Shown in pieces: positions 1 through 9,969 of a stretch of DNA of 34,958 bases. The DNA lies in contig MOXJ01000027.1 of the NCBI GenBank assembly GCA_002507565.1, positions 1 to 34,958 on the forward strand. The letters are read 5' to 3'. Position 1 is the first letter of the stretch; each line of letters starts with the position of its first letter. Position numbers and translations under genes: made by a program. The DNA is from Candidatus Reconcilbacillus cellulovorans (GTDB lineage Bacteria; Bacillota; Bacilli; Paenibacillales; Reconciliibacillaceae). The notes below the pieces were generated by a model. The model was not told the origin of the DNA. It searched no databases and saw nothing but the letters and a program-made list of their open reading frames with translations.

Positions 1-85
1 GCCCATCCCGAACACGACCGTTAAGCCCTCCAGCGCCGAGGGTACTGGGACCGCCGGGTCCCGGGAGAGTAGGTCGCTGCCGGGC
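1..85 (+). rRNA. rrf: 5S ribosomal RNA, 3' part (5' end outside the window)
   Basis: The first 85 bases match the conserved core and 3' end of bacterial 5S rRNA: CCCATCCCGAACACG near base 2, GTTAAGC near 20, CAGCGCCGA near 31 and GAGAGTAGG near 65, closing with GCCGGGC. Roughly the first quarter to third of the gene is missing because the window starts inside it. A strong terminator follows at once, so this is the last gene of an rRNA operon. An rRNA operon just before guaB-dacA resembles the origin-proximal layout of Bacillus subtilis. Confidence 0.9.
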
Positions 86-106
86 CGTAAGCCAGCTCAA
101 GGGAAG

Positions 107-149
107 AACCCGGGTCGTCCGGCTTCGGTCGGATGTACCCGGGTTTTTC
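107..149 (+). terminator. Rho-independent terminator of the rRNA operon
   Basis: AACCCGGGT (107-115) pairs perfectly with ACCCGGGTT (137-145). An inner TCCG/CGGA stem sits inside, and a run of T follows at 144-148. It lies 21 bases after the 5S rRNA. Confidence 0.85.
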
Positions 150-161
150 CGTTTTGCGCGC

Positions 162-191
162 TTGACACCGATTTTCGCCGTCTGATAAGAT
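162..191 (+). promoter_or_regulatory. Likely sigma-A promoter of guaB
   Basis: A perfect -35 box TTGACA lies at 162-167. Two overlapping -10 candidates follow: GATAAG at 184-189 (16-base spacer) and TAAGAT at 186-191 (18-base spacer), each 4 of 6 to TATAAT. It sits between the rRNA terminator and the guaB start, leaving a leader of about 40-45 bases. Confidence 0.6.
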
Positions 192-199
192 TTCACTAA

Positions 200-1711
<1,512 letters not shown>

Positions 1712-1753
1712 TAAAACGTTTAGGCAAAAGCCGCCATCGAAGGGGGGACGCGC

Positions 1754-3067
1754 GTGAAGGCCGGAAAACTGAATGCGGGCTGCCGGGCGATCGTCCTCGG
1801 ATTGGCCGTTCTGATGGCGGCGTTCGGCGTCGGGCCGAGCGGGACTCCGTTCGGCGTCGACGGCGGCGCGAAGGCCGCGGCGGACGGCGACCCGCTTCAG
1901 TTGCAGGTGAAAAGCGCCATTTTGATCGAGGCGGAAACGGGACAAGTTTTGTATGAAAAAAACGCGGACGAACCGCTTCCGCCCGCGAGCATGGCGAAAA
2001 TGATGACGGAATATCTCGTGTTGGACGCGATTCGAAGCGGGAACTTGAAATGGGAAGACACCGTCGTCGTCAGCCAGACCGCGGCGGCTACGGGCGGTTC
2101 GGGCTCGTTGATTGCGGCGGGTGAGACGTTTACGGTCCGCAAGCTGTTTGAGGATATGTCGATTTATTCCGGTAACCGAAGTTCGGTCGCTCTTGCGGAA
2201 CGAATCGCCGGATCGGAAAAGGCATTCGTCGACCGCATGAACGAAATGGCCCGTAAGCTGGGACTCTCGGAACGGGCGAGATTCGTCAACGCGACGGGGT
2301 TGCCGGGGCCGATGAGCACTTATCCGGCGGAAGGGGAAACGATGCTGTCGGCGCGCGACGTGGCGGCGCTGGCGCGCAGGCTGGTGCTCGATCATCCCGA
2401 AGTGCTCGACTTTACCAAAATTCCGCAGTTGAAGTTTCGCGAAACCGACCGACAACCGATGGTGAACTGGAACTGGATGCTTGAAGCCAACGCTTCCGTG
2501 CCGGAGATGAAACCATATGCGTATGTTGGTCTTGACGGATTGAAAACCGGTCATACAGACGAGGCCGGATATTGTTTTACCGGGACGGCGGTCCGCGACG
2601 GCATGCGGCTGATCAGCGTAGTGATGGGGGCAAATACGAGACCGGCTTCGTTTTCGGAAACGCGCAAATTGCTCGATTACGGGTTTGCGACGTTCGAGGT
2701 GCGGACGCTGGTCGAGGCGGACGTGCCGCTTGATGCGGCGGGCGTAATACCGGTCCGAAAAGGGAAAAAAACCGAACTGCGCGTGGCGGTCGCCGAGCCC
2801 GTCCGGTTCGTAGTCCGAAAAGACGACCGCAATCCGCAGCCGGAGATCGAATTAAAGCCGAAGCCCGAACGAGAACTGGTCGCCCCGATCCGAAAAGGCG
2901 ATGCGGTCGGGACGGCGACGGTGCGGTACGGCGGCGCAGAGCGCACGGTGACGCTCGTGGCGGCGGAGGATGTGGAAAAAGCAGGATGGTTCCGCTTGTT
3001 CTGGCGGTCGGTTCGCGAATTTTTCGCCGATCTGTTCGGCGTCGTTGCAAAAGCATTCAAGGGGTAG
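1754..3067 (+). CDS. dacA: D-alanyl-D-alanine carboxypeptidase (PBP5 type, S11)
   Basis: A secreted, membrane-anchored penicillin-binding protein that trims the terminal D-Ala from peptidoglycan stem peptides. The N-terminus has a positively charged signal peptide with a hydrophobic core at about residues 11-25. The three catalytic motifs are present: SMAK (Ser79-Lys82), SGN (139-141) and KTG (264-266). A beta-rich PBP5 C-terminal domain follows from about residue 320. The end is an amphipathic helix rich in Trp, Phe, Arg and Lys (about 410-437), which normally anchors the enzyme to the outer face of the membrane. The GTG start at 1754 is 5 bases after AAGGGGGGA. metK begins only 17 bases downstream, so the two may be co-transcribed. 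Confidence 0.95.
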   Translation: MKAGKLNAGCRAIVLGLAVLMAAFGVGPSGTPFGVDGGAKAAADGDPLQLQVKSAILIEAETGQVLYEKNADEPLPPASMAKMMTEYLVLDAIRSGNLKWEDTVVVSQTAAATGGSGSLIAAGETFTVRKLFEDMSIYSGNRSSVALAERIAGSEKAFVDRMNEMARKLGLSERARFVNATGLPGPMSTYPAEGETMLSARDVAALARRLVLDHPEVLDFTKIPQLKFRETDRQPMVNWNWMLEANASVPEMKPYAYVGLDGLKTGHTDEAGYCFTGTAVRDGMRLISVVMGANTRPASFSETRKLLDYGFATFEVRTLVEADVPLDAAGVIPVRKGKKTELRVAVAEPVRFVVRKDDRNPQPEIELKPKPERELVAPIRKGDAVGTATVRYGGAERTVTLVAAEDVEKAGWFRLFWRSVREFFADLFGVVAKAFKG

Positions 3068-3084
3068 GACGGTGACGAGAAGCG

Positions 3085-4275
3085 ATGGGGGAACGACGCC
3101 TGTTTACGTCGGAGTCCGTCACGGAAGGACATCCCGATAAGATTTGCGATCAGATTTCCGACGCGGTGCTGGACGCGTATTTGAGCGGCGATCCGAACGC
3201 CCGCGTGGCCTGCGAAGTCGCCGTGGCGACGGGATTGGTGCTGATCATCGGCGAAATTACGAGTTCGGCGACGGTGGACGTGCAGTCGGTCGCCCGGAGA
3301 ACGATCCGGGAAATCGGGTATACCGACGCTTCGTTCGGCCTCGATGCGGACACATGCGCCGTCGTCGTCTCGCTCAACCGTCAGTCGCCCGATATCGCGC
3401 AAGGCGTCGATCGGTCGCTGGAAGCCCGCGAAGGATCGAGCGAAGAGGAAATCGAATCGCTCGGCGCCGGCGACCAGGGGTTGATGTTCGGTTTTGCGTG
3501 CGACGAGACGCCCGAACTGATGCCGCTGCCGATTTCGCTTGCGCACCGGTTGGCGAGAAGGTTGGCGGAAGTGCGGAAAACAGGCGTGTTGCCGTATTTG
3601 CGCCCCGACGGGAAAACCCAGGTGACGGTCGAATACGAGGGCGACCGACCGGTAAGGCTGGACGCGGTCGTCGTGTCCGCCCAGCACGCGCCGGAGATCG
3701 AACTTGAGCGGATTCGCCGCGACATGATCGAGCATGTCGTTCGGCCGATCGTTCCGGAAGAGCTGCTCGACGACCGGACGCGATATTTGATCAATCCGAC
3801 CGGCCGGTTCGTCATCGGAGGGCCGCACGGGGATGCCGGCCTGACGGGTCGGAAAATCATCGTCGATACGTACGGCGGCTATGCCCGTCACGGCGGCGGC
3901 GCTTTTTCCGGCAAAGACCCGACGAAAGTCGACCGGTCGGCGGCGTACGCCGCGCGGTACGTCGCGAAGAACGTGGTGGCCGCAGGTCTGGCGAAAAAAT
4001 GCGAAATTCAGCTCGCTTACGCCATCGGCGTAGCGCGGCCGGTGTCGATCCGCGTCGACACATTCGGCACCGGCGTCGTCGGCGACGACCGGCTGGCCGA
4101 GCTGATTCGACGCCATTTCGACCTTCGGCCGGCCGGCATCATCCGCGAGCTGAATCTTCGCCGGCCGATTTACCGGCAGACGGCGGTTTACGGCCATTTC
4201 GGCCGGACGGATCTTGACCTGCCGTGGGAGCGGACCGACAAAGCCGAACAGCTGCGCCGCGACGCGTCGCTGTAA
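3085..4275 (+). CDS. metK: S-adenosylmethionine synthetase
   Basis: Makes S-adenosylmethionine from methionine and ATP in the cytoplasm. The 396-residue length fits the family. Near the N-terminus it has [17 protein letters not shown], the ATP and metal-binding segment. The signature [10 protein letters not shown] lies at about residue 130 and the P-loop-like [16 protein letters not shown] at about 270. The ATG start at 3085 is preceded by a modest GGTGA site (3071-3075). Only 17 bases separate it from dacA, leaving no room for an S-box riboswitch, which commonly controls metK in Bacillales. Expression therefore probably depends on transcription from upstream or on a promoter inside dacA. Confidence 0.96.
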   Translation: MGERRLFTSESVTEGHPDKICDQISDAVLDAYLSGDPNARVACEVAVATGLVLIIGEITSSATVDVQSVARRTIREIGYTDASFGLDADTCAVVVSLNRQSPDIAQGVDRSLEAREGSSEEEIESLGAGDQGLMFGFACDETPELMPLPISLAHRLARRLAEVRKTGVLPYLRPDGKTQVTVEYEGDRPVRLDAVVVSAQHAPEIELERIRRDMIEHVVRPIVPEELLDDRTRYLINPTGRFVIGGPHGDAGLTGRKIIVDTYGGYARHGGGAFSGKDPTKVDRSAAYAARYVAKNVVAAGLAKKCEIQLAYAIGVARPVSIRVDTFGTGVVGDDRLAELIRRHFDLRPAGIIRELNLRRPIYRQTAVYGHFGRTDLDLPWERTDKAEQLRRDASL

Positions 4276-4295
4276 GACGGCCGGTAGAGGCGGGG

Positions 4296-5465
4296 ATGGA
4301 GATGGCGGTACAGGCGGACCAGCTCGACCAGATTGTACGTCAAGCCATTTCCGTAATGGAAGACAGTAAATATCAAATTTTTGAAATCTACGTCGCGGCG
4401 CGAACGGAAAGGGACCATTTGGCGGAAGAGCTGGAATTTCTGCAAAAAGAGATTGAACAGCTCATTCAGACGGTGGACAGGCTCGAGGTCGAATTCCGAC
4501 GCGCCAGAATCCGACTGGCCGAGGTGAGCCGTCATTTTTCGCGTTATGATGAAGAAGACATTCGCCGGGCGTATGAGACGGCCGCCGGCTTGCAGGCCGA
4601 GCTGATCGTGTGCCGTGAAAAGGAGAAGTACGCCCGGCAGCGGCGGGAAGAGCTCGGGCGACGCCTCCGGCTCGTCGAAAAAACCGCTGCTCGGGCGGAT
4701 GCCCTGGCGTCGCAAATCAACGTCGTGCTGGAGTATTTGTCTGGCAATCCCGAACCGATGACCGCGTCGTCCGGCTCCGGCGCGACGAAGCAGCAACTCG
4801 GTTTTCGGATCATTCTCGCGCAGGAGGAAGAACGCAAGCGAATCGCCCGCGATCTTCACGACGGCGTCGCGCAGTCGTTCGTGCATTTGTCGCTACGGGC
4901 GGAAATCGCGCAGCGCTTTTTGCAGAGGCGGGAGTTGGAGGCGGCGGAGCAGGAATTGTCGATGCTCCGCAACGACATCCGCGCGCAACTTGAAGAAGTG
5001 CGGAGAATGATTTTCAATTTGCGCCCGCCGTCCGACGGACGCGCCGGTTTGGTCGAATCGATCCGCAAATACGTGCGTGAATTCGAGGAGCGGTCGAGAA
5101 TCCGCGTCGATTGTTCGTTCCAGGGCGAGGAGAGACGTCTGGCGCAGCCTATTGAGGTTGCGGTTTTCCGCATGGTACAAGAATCGCTGTCCAATGTGTT
5201 GAAACACGCACGCGCTTCGTACGCGTCGGTTGAGCTCGTGTTCCGGCCGGATTCCGTGCAGTTGACCGTTCGCGACAACGGCGTCGGATTACCGGCCGGA
5301 TTCCAGCAGGCGACCGGCTACGGGCTGGTCGGCATGCGTGAACGGGCGGAATTATTGAACGGACGACTGGACGTCGAAAGTCGTCCGAACGAAGGGACGA
5401 AGTTGGTCGTGCGCATTCCGACCGATCCGGGACGTGCAGAAAATACCGGAAGGGAGGCGTTATGA
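4296..5465 (+). CDS. degS: Sensor histidine kinase DegS
   Basis: A soluble cytoplasmic kinase that phosphorylates and dephosphorylates DegU. The 389-residue protein has no membrane segment. Residues 1-150 form a long coiled-coil sensor domain like B. subtilis DegS (compare RLAEVSRHFSRYDEEDIRRAY). The HisKA_3 phosphoacceptor box EEERKRIARDLHDGVAQ places the phosphorylated His at 188. The C-terminal HATPase has VQESLSNVLKHA (N box), DNGVGLP (G1 box) and GYGLVGMRERAELL. The ATG at 4296 follows AGAGGCGGGG. A second in-frame ATG at 4302 is also possible. A longer in-frame extension to 4224 would overlap metK and lacks similarity. The stop overlaps the degU start. Confidence 0.93.
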   Translation: MEMAVQADQLDQIVRQAISVMEDSKYQIFEIYVAARTERDHLAEELEFLQKEIEQLIQTVDRLEVEFRRARIRLAEVSRHFSRYDEEDIRRAYETAAGLQAELIVCREKEKYARQRREELGRRLRLVEKTAARADALASQINVVLEYLSGNPEPMTASSGSGATKQQLGFRIILAQEEERKRIARDLHDGVAQSFVHLSLRAEIAQRFLQRRELEAAEQELSMLRNDIRAQLEEVRRMIFNLRPPSDGRAGLVESIRKYVREFEERSRIRVDCSFQGEERRLAQPIEVAVFRMVQESLSNVLKHARASYASVELVFRPDSVQLTVRDNGVGLPAGFQQATGYGLVGMRERAELLNGRLDVESRPNEGTKLVVRIPTDPGRAENTGREAL

Positions 5466-6190
5466 TGAATCCGGTCCGCGTTCTGATCGCCGACGACCAT
5501 CCGCTCGTCCGCGAAGGGCTCAAACACATCCTTTCGATGGAGGAAGGTTTCGAGATCGTCGGCGAATGCGGAGACGGCCGGCAGGCCGTCGAGCTGTGCG
5601 AGCGCTTGCACCCCGATATCGTGTTGATGGACGTTCACATGCCGGAAGAAGACGGCGTAAGCGCGGCGTCGCGGCTGATGGAACGGTGCCCCGACGTTCG
5701 CGTCGTCATGCTGTCGTTCAACGACGGAGAGGAATACGTAATCGAAGCGTTCAAGTCCGGCGCCTGCGGCTATTTGCTGAAAGACATGGATGCGGAATCC
5801 CTCGCGCACGCCTTGCGGCAAGTGGCGCAAGGGCATCCGTTCGTGCATCCGCGGGTGACGGACACGTTGCTTAGGCAGTTTCGCCGGGCGGCTGCAGAAG
5901 TCGGCTCGGCGGGAAGGTCCGGCGCTGCCAAATCGGCAAGCGGCGGGAGGAAGCCGGAAAGCGATCTATCCGGCGGCGCGTCGCCTGCGAAAAACCGGCT
6001 GACGAGGCGGGAGATGCAGATTTTGACGTTAATGGCCGAAGGCAAATCGAACCGTGAAATCGGCGAACGGCTCGTCATCAGCGAGAAGACGGTCAAAAAC
6101 CATGTCAGCAGCATGATGCAAAAGATGGGTGTTCACGACCGCACGCAGGCCGTTGTCATGGCCGTCAAAAACGGTTGGCTGACGATCTGA
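5462..6190 (+). CDS. degU: Response regulator DegU (NarL/LuxR family)
   Basis: DNA-binding regulator paired with DegS. In Bacilli it controls exoenzymes, competence and motility, which fits the competence and flagellar genes that follow. The receiver domain (residues 1-120) has the acidic pair in IADDHP, the phosphoacceptor Asp57 in LMDVHMP and the conserved Lys in YLLKD. The LuxR-type helix-turn-helix lies at about 180-242 (LTRREMQILTLMAEGKSNREI, then SEKTVKNHVSSMMQKM). The two are joined by an unusually long Gly/Ser/Lys-rich linker (about 140-178), making the protein somewhat longer than B. subtilis DegU. The start overlaps the degS stop (ATGATGA). The second ATG at 5465 has better spacing to AAGGGAGG. 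Confidence 0.94.
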   Translation: MMNPVRVLIADDHPLVREGLKHILSMEEGFEIVGECGDGRQAVELCERLHPDIVLMDVHMPEEDGVSAASRLMERCPDVRVVMLSFNDGEEYVIEAFKSGACGYLLKDMDAESLAHALRQVAQGHPFVHPRVTDTLLRQFRRAAAEVGSAGRSGAAKSASGGRKPESDLSGGASPAKNRLTRREMQILTLMAEGKSNREIGERLVISEKTVKNHVSSMMQKMGVHDRTQAVVMAVKNGWLTI

Positions 6191-6205
6191 ACTCAACCTG
6201 CGGAT

Positions 6206-6250
6206 TTGGAACCGCATTCGCAGCCCGGGCATATCATGGTTCCAAGGAGG
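6206..6250 (+). promoter_or_regulatory. Inverted repeat abutting the ribosome binding site of the next gene
   Basis: TTGGAACC (6206-6213) is perfectly complementary to GGTTCCAA (6238-6245) across a 24-base loop. The right arm overlaps the first two bases of the AAGGAGG site (6244-6250) of the gene starting at 6259. It could act as an RNA hairpin that limits ribosome access, or as an operator. No T run follows, so it is not a standard terminator. Confidence 0.35.
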
Positions 6251-6258
6251 GAACCGCG

Positions 6259-6648
6259 ATGGTCAGCGGGCTGCTTTGGATCGCGGGTTGTTACGGTCTT
6301 GTGTTGTTGTTCGTGCACCTCTGGCATCGGCGGTTTGCAGAACGGCGCACGCCTGAACCGCATTTCGTACTGGTGACGAGGAACAACCAGCAGCACATCG
6401 AATGGGTCGTCCGATCGCTCGTCTGGACGGCGCGGCTTCGCGGCAAGAGCATTCGCATCTCCGTGCTGGACGACGGATCGTCCGACGACACGGCGGCTAT
6501 CGTGGCGCGGCTTTCCCGCCGGTTCGAAGGGCTCCGGTGGGCGGCCTACGACGGTGCGGAGACGATCGCCTCGGAGACGGCGAAATCGAGAAAGTATTGG
6601 TACGACTTAAGACAGTCCCGTCGGGGATGGCGGGTTCCCGCGTTCTAG
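6259..6648 (+). CDS. Small membrane-anchored protein with a partial GT2-like fold
   Basis: A 129-residue protein of unknown function. Residues 1-20 form one hydrophobic membrane segment (LLWIAGCYGLVLLFVHLW). The rest resembles only the first half of a GT-A (family 2) glycosyltransferase: HFVLVTRNNQQHIEWVVRSL, then ISVLDDGSSDDTAAIVARLSRR, where DDGSSDDT is the typical nucleotide-sugar motif. The later acceptor-binding half is absent, so it is unlikely to be an active transferase as it stands. The ATG at 6259 is 8 bases from a perfect AAGGAGG. A terminator follows, so it may end the metK-degSU unit. It could be a decayed glycosyltransferase or a small regulator built on that fold. Confidence 0.75.
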   Translation: MVSGLLWIAGCYGLVLLFVHLWHRRFAERRTPEPHFVLVTRNNQQHIEWVVRSLVWTARLRGKSIRISVLDDGSSDDTAAIVARLSRRFEGLRWAAYDGAETIASETAKSRKYWYDLRQSRRGWRVPAF

Positions 6649-6666
6649 CGCGGAGGAGTCGGGCAG

Positions 6667-6710
6667 ACTCCCCGAGCGGCTTTCGGGCCGCGGCGGGGAG
6701 TTCTTTTTTT
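6667..6710 (+). terminator. Rho-independent terminator between the degU region and comFA
   Basis: ACTCCCCG (6667-6674) pairs with CGGGGAGT (6694-6701), with an inner GCGGC/GCCGC stem (6676-6680 and 6687-6691). A T run follows at 6704-6710. It separates the degSU unit from comFA. Confidence 0.85.
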
Positions 6711-6733
6711 GAAAACGGGAGGCGGACGGCGGA

Positions 6734-8662
6734 ATGTTTGCACTCTTGTACGCGTTGCGGGAAAACTCGGCGTGGCGCTGGAACGTCACGCTCGATTGGT
6801 CAGCGGACTGCCGGTTTTGGAACATCGAGAGCGGCAACGCTCAGCCGGTGTTCGTCGCTCCTCGGCTTTCGTTGGGACAGTCGCTTTGGCTGGCCGACCG
6901 ATGGAACAAGGAAATGTTTCGGACCTATGCCGGCTTCGACGACGGGCCGGAACGCGTGCTTTCGGAGTGGAAACGGCTGAAGCGGGCCGGTCGAGAAGCA
7001 ATTCCGTTTTCGGCGGAATCGACGGAGGAAGCGTTGTGCCTTGTCCGACAGCTGCCGGAAACGGTCGAAGCCTTTGACCCGAACGCCGAACTTGTCGAAC
7101 GATTGGCCGAACGGCTGGCGGGCCGCGCCTTGCTCGGACCGGAAACGGAACGACTGTTTGCGGCGTCCGGATGGACGCCCGAACACGGACCGTGGACGGC
7201 CTATGTGCAGTGGCTGGTGTTGTCGGGCCGTGCGTCCATCGTCGGCGGCGTCGAAATCGCGGCGAAACGACGGTTCGGGTTCGGAAACTTTCGCAAAAAG
7301 CGACAATGGAAAGGCCGTTGTCGGCGCTGCGGGGAGACTGAGCGGCTCTATGCCGCGTTCTGTCCGTATTGCGGAAGCGAGTGCCCTTATTGCGAAGCGT
7401 GCTTGACGATGGGGCGGTCGCGGTTTTGCGGCCTGCTCGTCGTCGGAACGAGCGGCCGCGTCTCGCGCGCGGTGATCCGGACGATCGAGGCGACTGAGGA
7501 CATTGCGGCGAAATGGCAGCTCAGCCGGCCTCAGGCGGATGCCGCGGGGCAGGCGCTTGCGTTTTTGCGCGAACGGCTGTCGGCAGGCCGTCCTTCTGCG
7601 GAACAAGCGTCGGGAAAACACCGAACGGGACGGAACTGTCGCGGTTTTTTGCTCTGGGCGGTGACCGGGGCGGGCAAGACCGAAATGATGTTTCCGCTTG
7701 TGGAAGCAGTGCTTGCGTCAAAAGGCCGGGTTGCGGTCGCCTCGCCGAGGCGGGACGTCGTGCTGGAGCTGGAGCCGCGATTGCGAAGGGCGTTTCCGGA
7801 AGTGCGGACGGCGGCGCTGTACGGCGGCAGCCGCCAGCTTTGGGACAACGCTGAGTTGGTCGTGGCGACGACGCACCAGCTGATTCGGTTTTGGCGGGCG
7901 TTCGATCTGGTGGTGCTGGACGAAATCGACGCATTTCCGTTCCGCAACGACGAGCGGTTGGCGTATCTGGCGGAAAAAGCTTGCCGCGAGGACGGTGTGT
8001 TCGTATTTCTGACGGCGACGCCGCCGCCCGCAATGGTGCGCGCGGTTCGGAGCGGCCGGCTGCCGTGCGCGACGGTGCCGGTCCGCCATCACGGCCGACC
8101 GTTGCCTGTACCGCGGGTGACGCGGAGCCGGTCGATCCGCGCGGCGGCCATCTTGCCCGACCGAGTGGCCGATGCGGTGCGGGAATCGCTTGCGCGTGGC
8201 GCGCAGGTGTTCGTGTTCGTTCCGGAAGTGGCGCTCGTCGAACGGGCCGTCGGCATGTTGCGGGCGGCGTTTCCGGGCGTCGGCGTCGGCGGCGTTTCGG
8301 CGCGCGACGCGGAGCGCGACGGCACGGTCCGCGCGTTTCGACGCGGCGACATCCGGGTATTGGTCGCGACGACCGTGCTGGAACGCGGCGTCACCGTGCC
8401 GAAAACCGACGTCGTGGTGCTCGACGCCGACGCGGCTCTATTCGACGAAGCGGCGCTCGTCCAAATGGCCGGGCGCGCCGGGCGGTCGGCCGACGACGCG
8501 GACGGCCGCGTACGGTTTTTCGTGAGAGCACCGACGCGGGCCGTACGCCGTGCCGTCCGCCATATCCGCCGCATGAACCGTCTGGCGCGGCGCAAAGGGT
8601 ACTTGCGGCAGACGCCCGAAACGACGGCGAAGGGATGCAGGAGCGGCGATGACGAACCGTGA
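6734..8662 (+). CDS. comFA: Competence helicase ComFA
   Basis: DEAD-box-like ATPase thought to drive single-stranded DNA through the membrane channel during transformation. The 642-residue protein starts with a poorly conserved N-terminal part of about 190 residues. A cysteine-rich zinc region follows with eight cysteines (196, 199, 210, 213, 217, 220, 223, 232). The helicase motifs are complete: Walker A VTGAGKTE (310-317), DEID (396-399), TATP (427-430), TTVLERGVT (about 546-554) and motif VI QMAGRAGR (577-584). The ATG at 6734 follows GGGAGGCGG. The gene overlaps comFC by 14 bases. ComFB, present between these genes in B. subtilis, is absent. Confidence 0.93.
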   Translation: MFALLYALRENSAWRWNVTLDWSADCRFWNIESGNAQPVFVAPRLSLGQSLWLADRWNKEMFRTYAGFDDGPERVLSEWKRLKRAGREAIPFSAESTEEALCLVRQLPETVEAFDPNAELVERLAERLAGRALLGPETERLFAASGWTPEHGPWTAYVQWLVLSGRASIVGGVEIAAKRRFGFGNFRKKRQWKGRCRRCGETERLYAAFCPYCGSECPYCEACLTMGRSRFCGLLVVGTSGRVSRAVIRTIEATEDIAAKWQLSRPQADAAGQALAFLRERLSAGRPSAEQASGKHRTGRNCRGFLLWAVTGAGKTEMMFPLVEAVLASKGRVAVASPRRDVVLELEPRLRRAFPEVRTAALYGGSRQLWDNAELVVATTHQLIRFWRAFDLVVLDEIDAFPFRNDERLAYLAEKACREDGVFVFLTATPPPAMVRAVRSGRLPCATVPVRHHGRPLPVPRVTRSRSIRAAAILPDRVADAVRESLARGAQVFVFVPEVALVERAVGMLRAAFPGVGVGGVSARDAERDGTVRAFRRGDIRVLVATTVLERGVTVPKTDVVVLDADAALFDEAALVQMAGRAGRSADDADGRVRFFVRAPTRAVRRAVRHIRRMNRLARRKGYLRQTPETTAKGCRSGDDEP

Positions 8663-9428
8663 ACTTTACGGGATCGGCAGCCGTACCGATATATTACATA
8701 GGAACGTATCGAAGTTTTTCGCGCGTTGGTTCGGACCGGCGCACGTCGACTGTCCGATGTGCGGACGACGCTGTCGGGACGGTGTTCGGACCGGCGCCGA
8801 TCTGGTGTTATGCGGCCGCTGCTATGCGGACATTCCGTGGATCGAACGCCCGCAGTGCGAAACGTGCGGTCGCTCGGCACATTGCCCGGACTGCCGCCGA
8901 GGAATCCCGCGGCGTTTCGTATGCAATCGCGCGGCTGTCCGCTATTCGCCGGAAATGAAACGATGGCTCGCCCGATACAAATTCCGCGGCGACGAACGGC
9001 TCGCCGCGCTGTTCGGATGGATGCTGAAAATCGCGTTTGAACGGCATTACGCCGGTCTCGACGTTTCGGCGGTCGCGTTTGTGCCCGTCGGGGCGGAGCG
9101 GCTTCTTGAGCGCGGGTTCGACCAAACGGAAAGGATGGCGGCCTGGTTTGCGCGATCGGCGGGTTTGCCGCTGGTGTCGTTGCTTGTTCGCGTTCGCGAC
9201 GTCGGCAAGCAGAGCGTTCGAACGAGGCGGGAGCGTCTGGCGGTCGTCGGCGGTCGGTTCGCCGCGCGGCCGGACGTCGTCCTTGGGGACCGAACGACTT
9301 CGAAGACCAGGCCGGCGGTGTTGCTCGTCGACGACGTCTATACGACGGGAAGCACGCTGGATGAATGCGCCGCCGCGATCCGTGCTCGATGGGCGGTCGA
9401 CGTATACGGGCTGACGTGGGCGCGCTGA
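8649..9428 (+). CDS. comFC: Competence protein ComFC (phosphoribosyltransferase-like)
   Basis: ComF-family protein that works with ComFA in uptake of transforming DNA. The 259-residue protein has an N-terminal zinc-ribbon-like segment with repeated Cys pairs (CPMC near residue 35, CGRC, CETC, CPDC). A type I phosphoribosyltransferase fold follows. The PRPP-binding signature is VLLVDDVYTTGSTLDEC near residue 225, and the family segment GFDQTERMA lies near 155. The ATG at 8649 has AGGAG five bases upstream and lies inside the end of comFA, which implies translational coupling. yvyF follows after 28 bases, the same order as in B. subtilis. Confidence 0.92.
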   Translation: MTNRELYGIGSRTDILHRNVSKFFARWFGPAHVDCPMCGRRCRDGVRTGADLVLCGRCYADIPWIERPQCETCGRSAHCPDCRRGIPRRFVCNRAAVRYSPEMKRWLARYKFRGDERLAALFGWMLKIAFERHYAGLDVSAVAFVPVGAERLLERGFDQTERMAAWFARSAGLPLVSLLVRVRDVGKQSVRTRRERLAVVGGRFAARPDVVLGDRTTSKTRPAVLLVDDVYTTGSTLDECAAAIRARWAVDVYGLTWAR

Positions 9429-9456
9429 ATGCGCGGAGAAAGGGGGAAACGGCGGC

Positions 9457-9861
9457 ATGAATCTCGATTACTGCTCGCGGTGCGGCAAACTGTACGTCAA
9501 AAATCCGCTCGGCGTGTGCGCCGCCTGCGTGGGCGAACTGGAAGAGATGTACCGGAAATGCGCGGAATACCTGCGCAAACACCGCGGCGCGACCATTCAG
9601 GAATTGAGCGAGAACACCGGCGTTCCGCAAAAACAGATCATCAAATTCATCAAGGACGGCCGTATTTCCATTGCCGGGCATGCCAACATCAGCTATCCGT
9701 GCGAAGTGTGCGGCCAACCGATTCGTGAAGGATCGATGTGCGAAAAATGCCGCGGCCGGCTCAGCAAAAACATCGGCCAACTGGCGAAAGAGAAAGAAGA
9801 GAAAGAATCGGCGCAGCAGCGCCGAACGTCGACTTATAAAATCCGCGAAAATCAAGAATGA
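9457..9861 (+). CDS. yvyF: Flagellar operon protein YvyF (TIGR03826 type)
   Basis: A 134-residue protein of the YvyF family found in flagellar operons of Firmicutes. Its molecular role is not established. Two CxxC zinc-binding pairs flank a central helical, MerR-like segment: CSRC and CAAC within residues 6-24, then CEVC and CEKC within about 80-100. The middle (TIQELSENTGVPQKQIIKFIK, with DGRI after it) looks like a winged-helix or regulatory fold. The C-terminus is a charged Lys/Glu tail. The ATG at 9457 follows AAAGGGGGA. A sigma-D promoter for flgM begins just after the stop. Confidence 0.88.
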   Translation: MNLDYCSRCGKLYVKNPLGVCAACVGELEEMYRKCAEYLRKHRGATIQELSENTGVPQKQIIKFIKDGRISIAGHANISYPCEVCGQPIREGSMCEKCRGRLSKNIGQLAKEKEEKESAQQRRTSTYKIRENQE

Positions 9862-9877
9862 CGCCGAAAATTTCCGC

Positions 9878-9905
9878 TAAACATCGGAACGGCCTTTGCC
9901 GATAT
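9878..9905 (+). promoter_or_regulatory. Sigma-D (sigma-28) promoter of flgM
   Basis: TAAA (9878-9881), a 16-base spacer, then GCCGATAT (9898-9905). Both elements match the Bacillus sigma-D consensus exactly. The predicted transcript starts near 9912 and runs into flgM. Confidence 0.88.
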
Positions 9906-9969
9906 ACGAACTAATGGCGAAGTGCGGGAACGTTTGGTTGAAAGTTGAGAATTGAAAGAGGTGAGCCGA

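Noticed and set aside
2677-4197. Long minus-strand open frame of 506 codons opposite dacA and metK
   Set aside because: Shadow of high-GC genes; no recognisable motif and no ribosome binding site.
8665-8692. TTTA-N16-ACCGATAT inside comFC, like a sigma-D promoter upstream of yvyF
   Set aside because: The -10 fits 7 of 8 but the -35 only 2 of 4, and it lies inside a coding region 765 bases before yvyF. Too weak to list as a promoter.
8089-9855. Long minus-strand open frame of 588 codons opposite comFA, comFC and yvyF
   Set aside because: It is a shadow frame caused by high GC. Composition is rich in Arg and Pro with no domain, and the plus-strand genes are clear.
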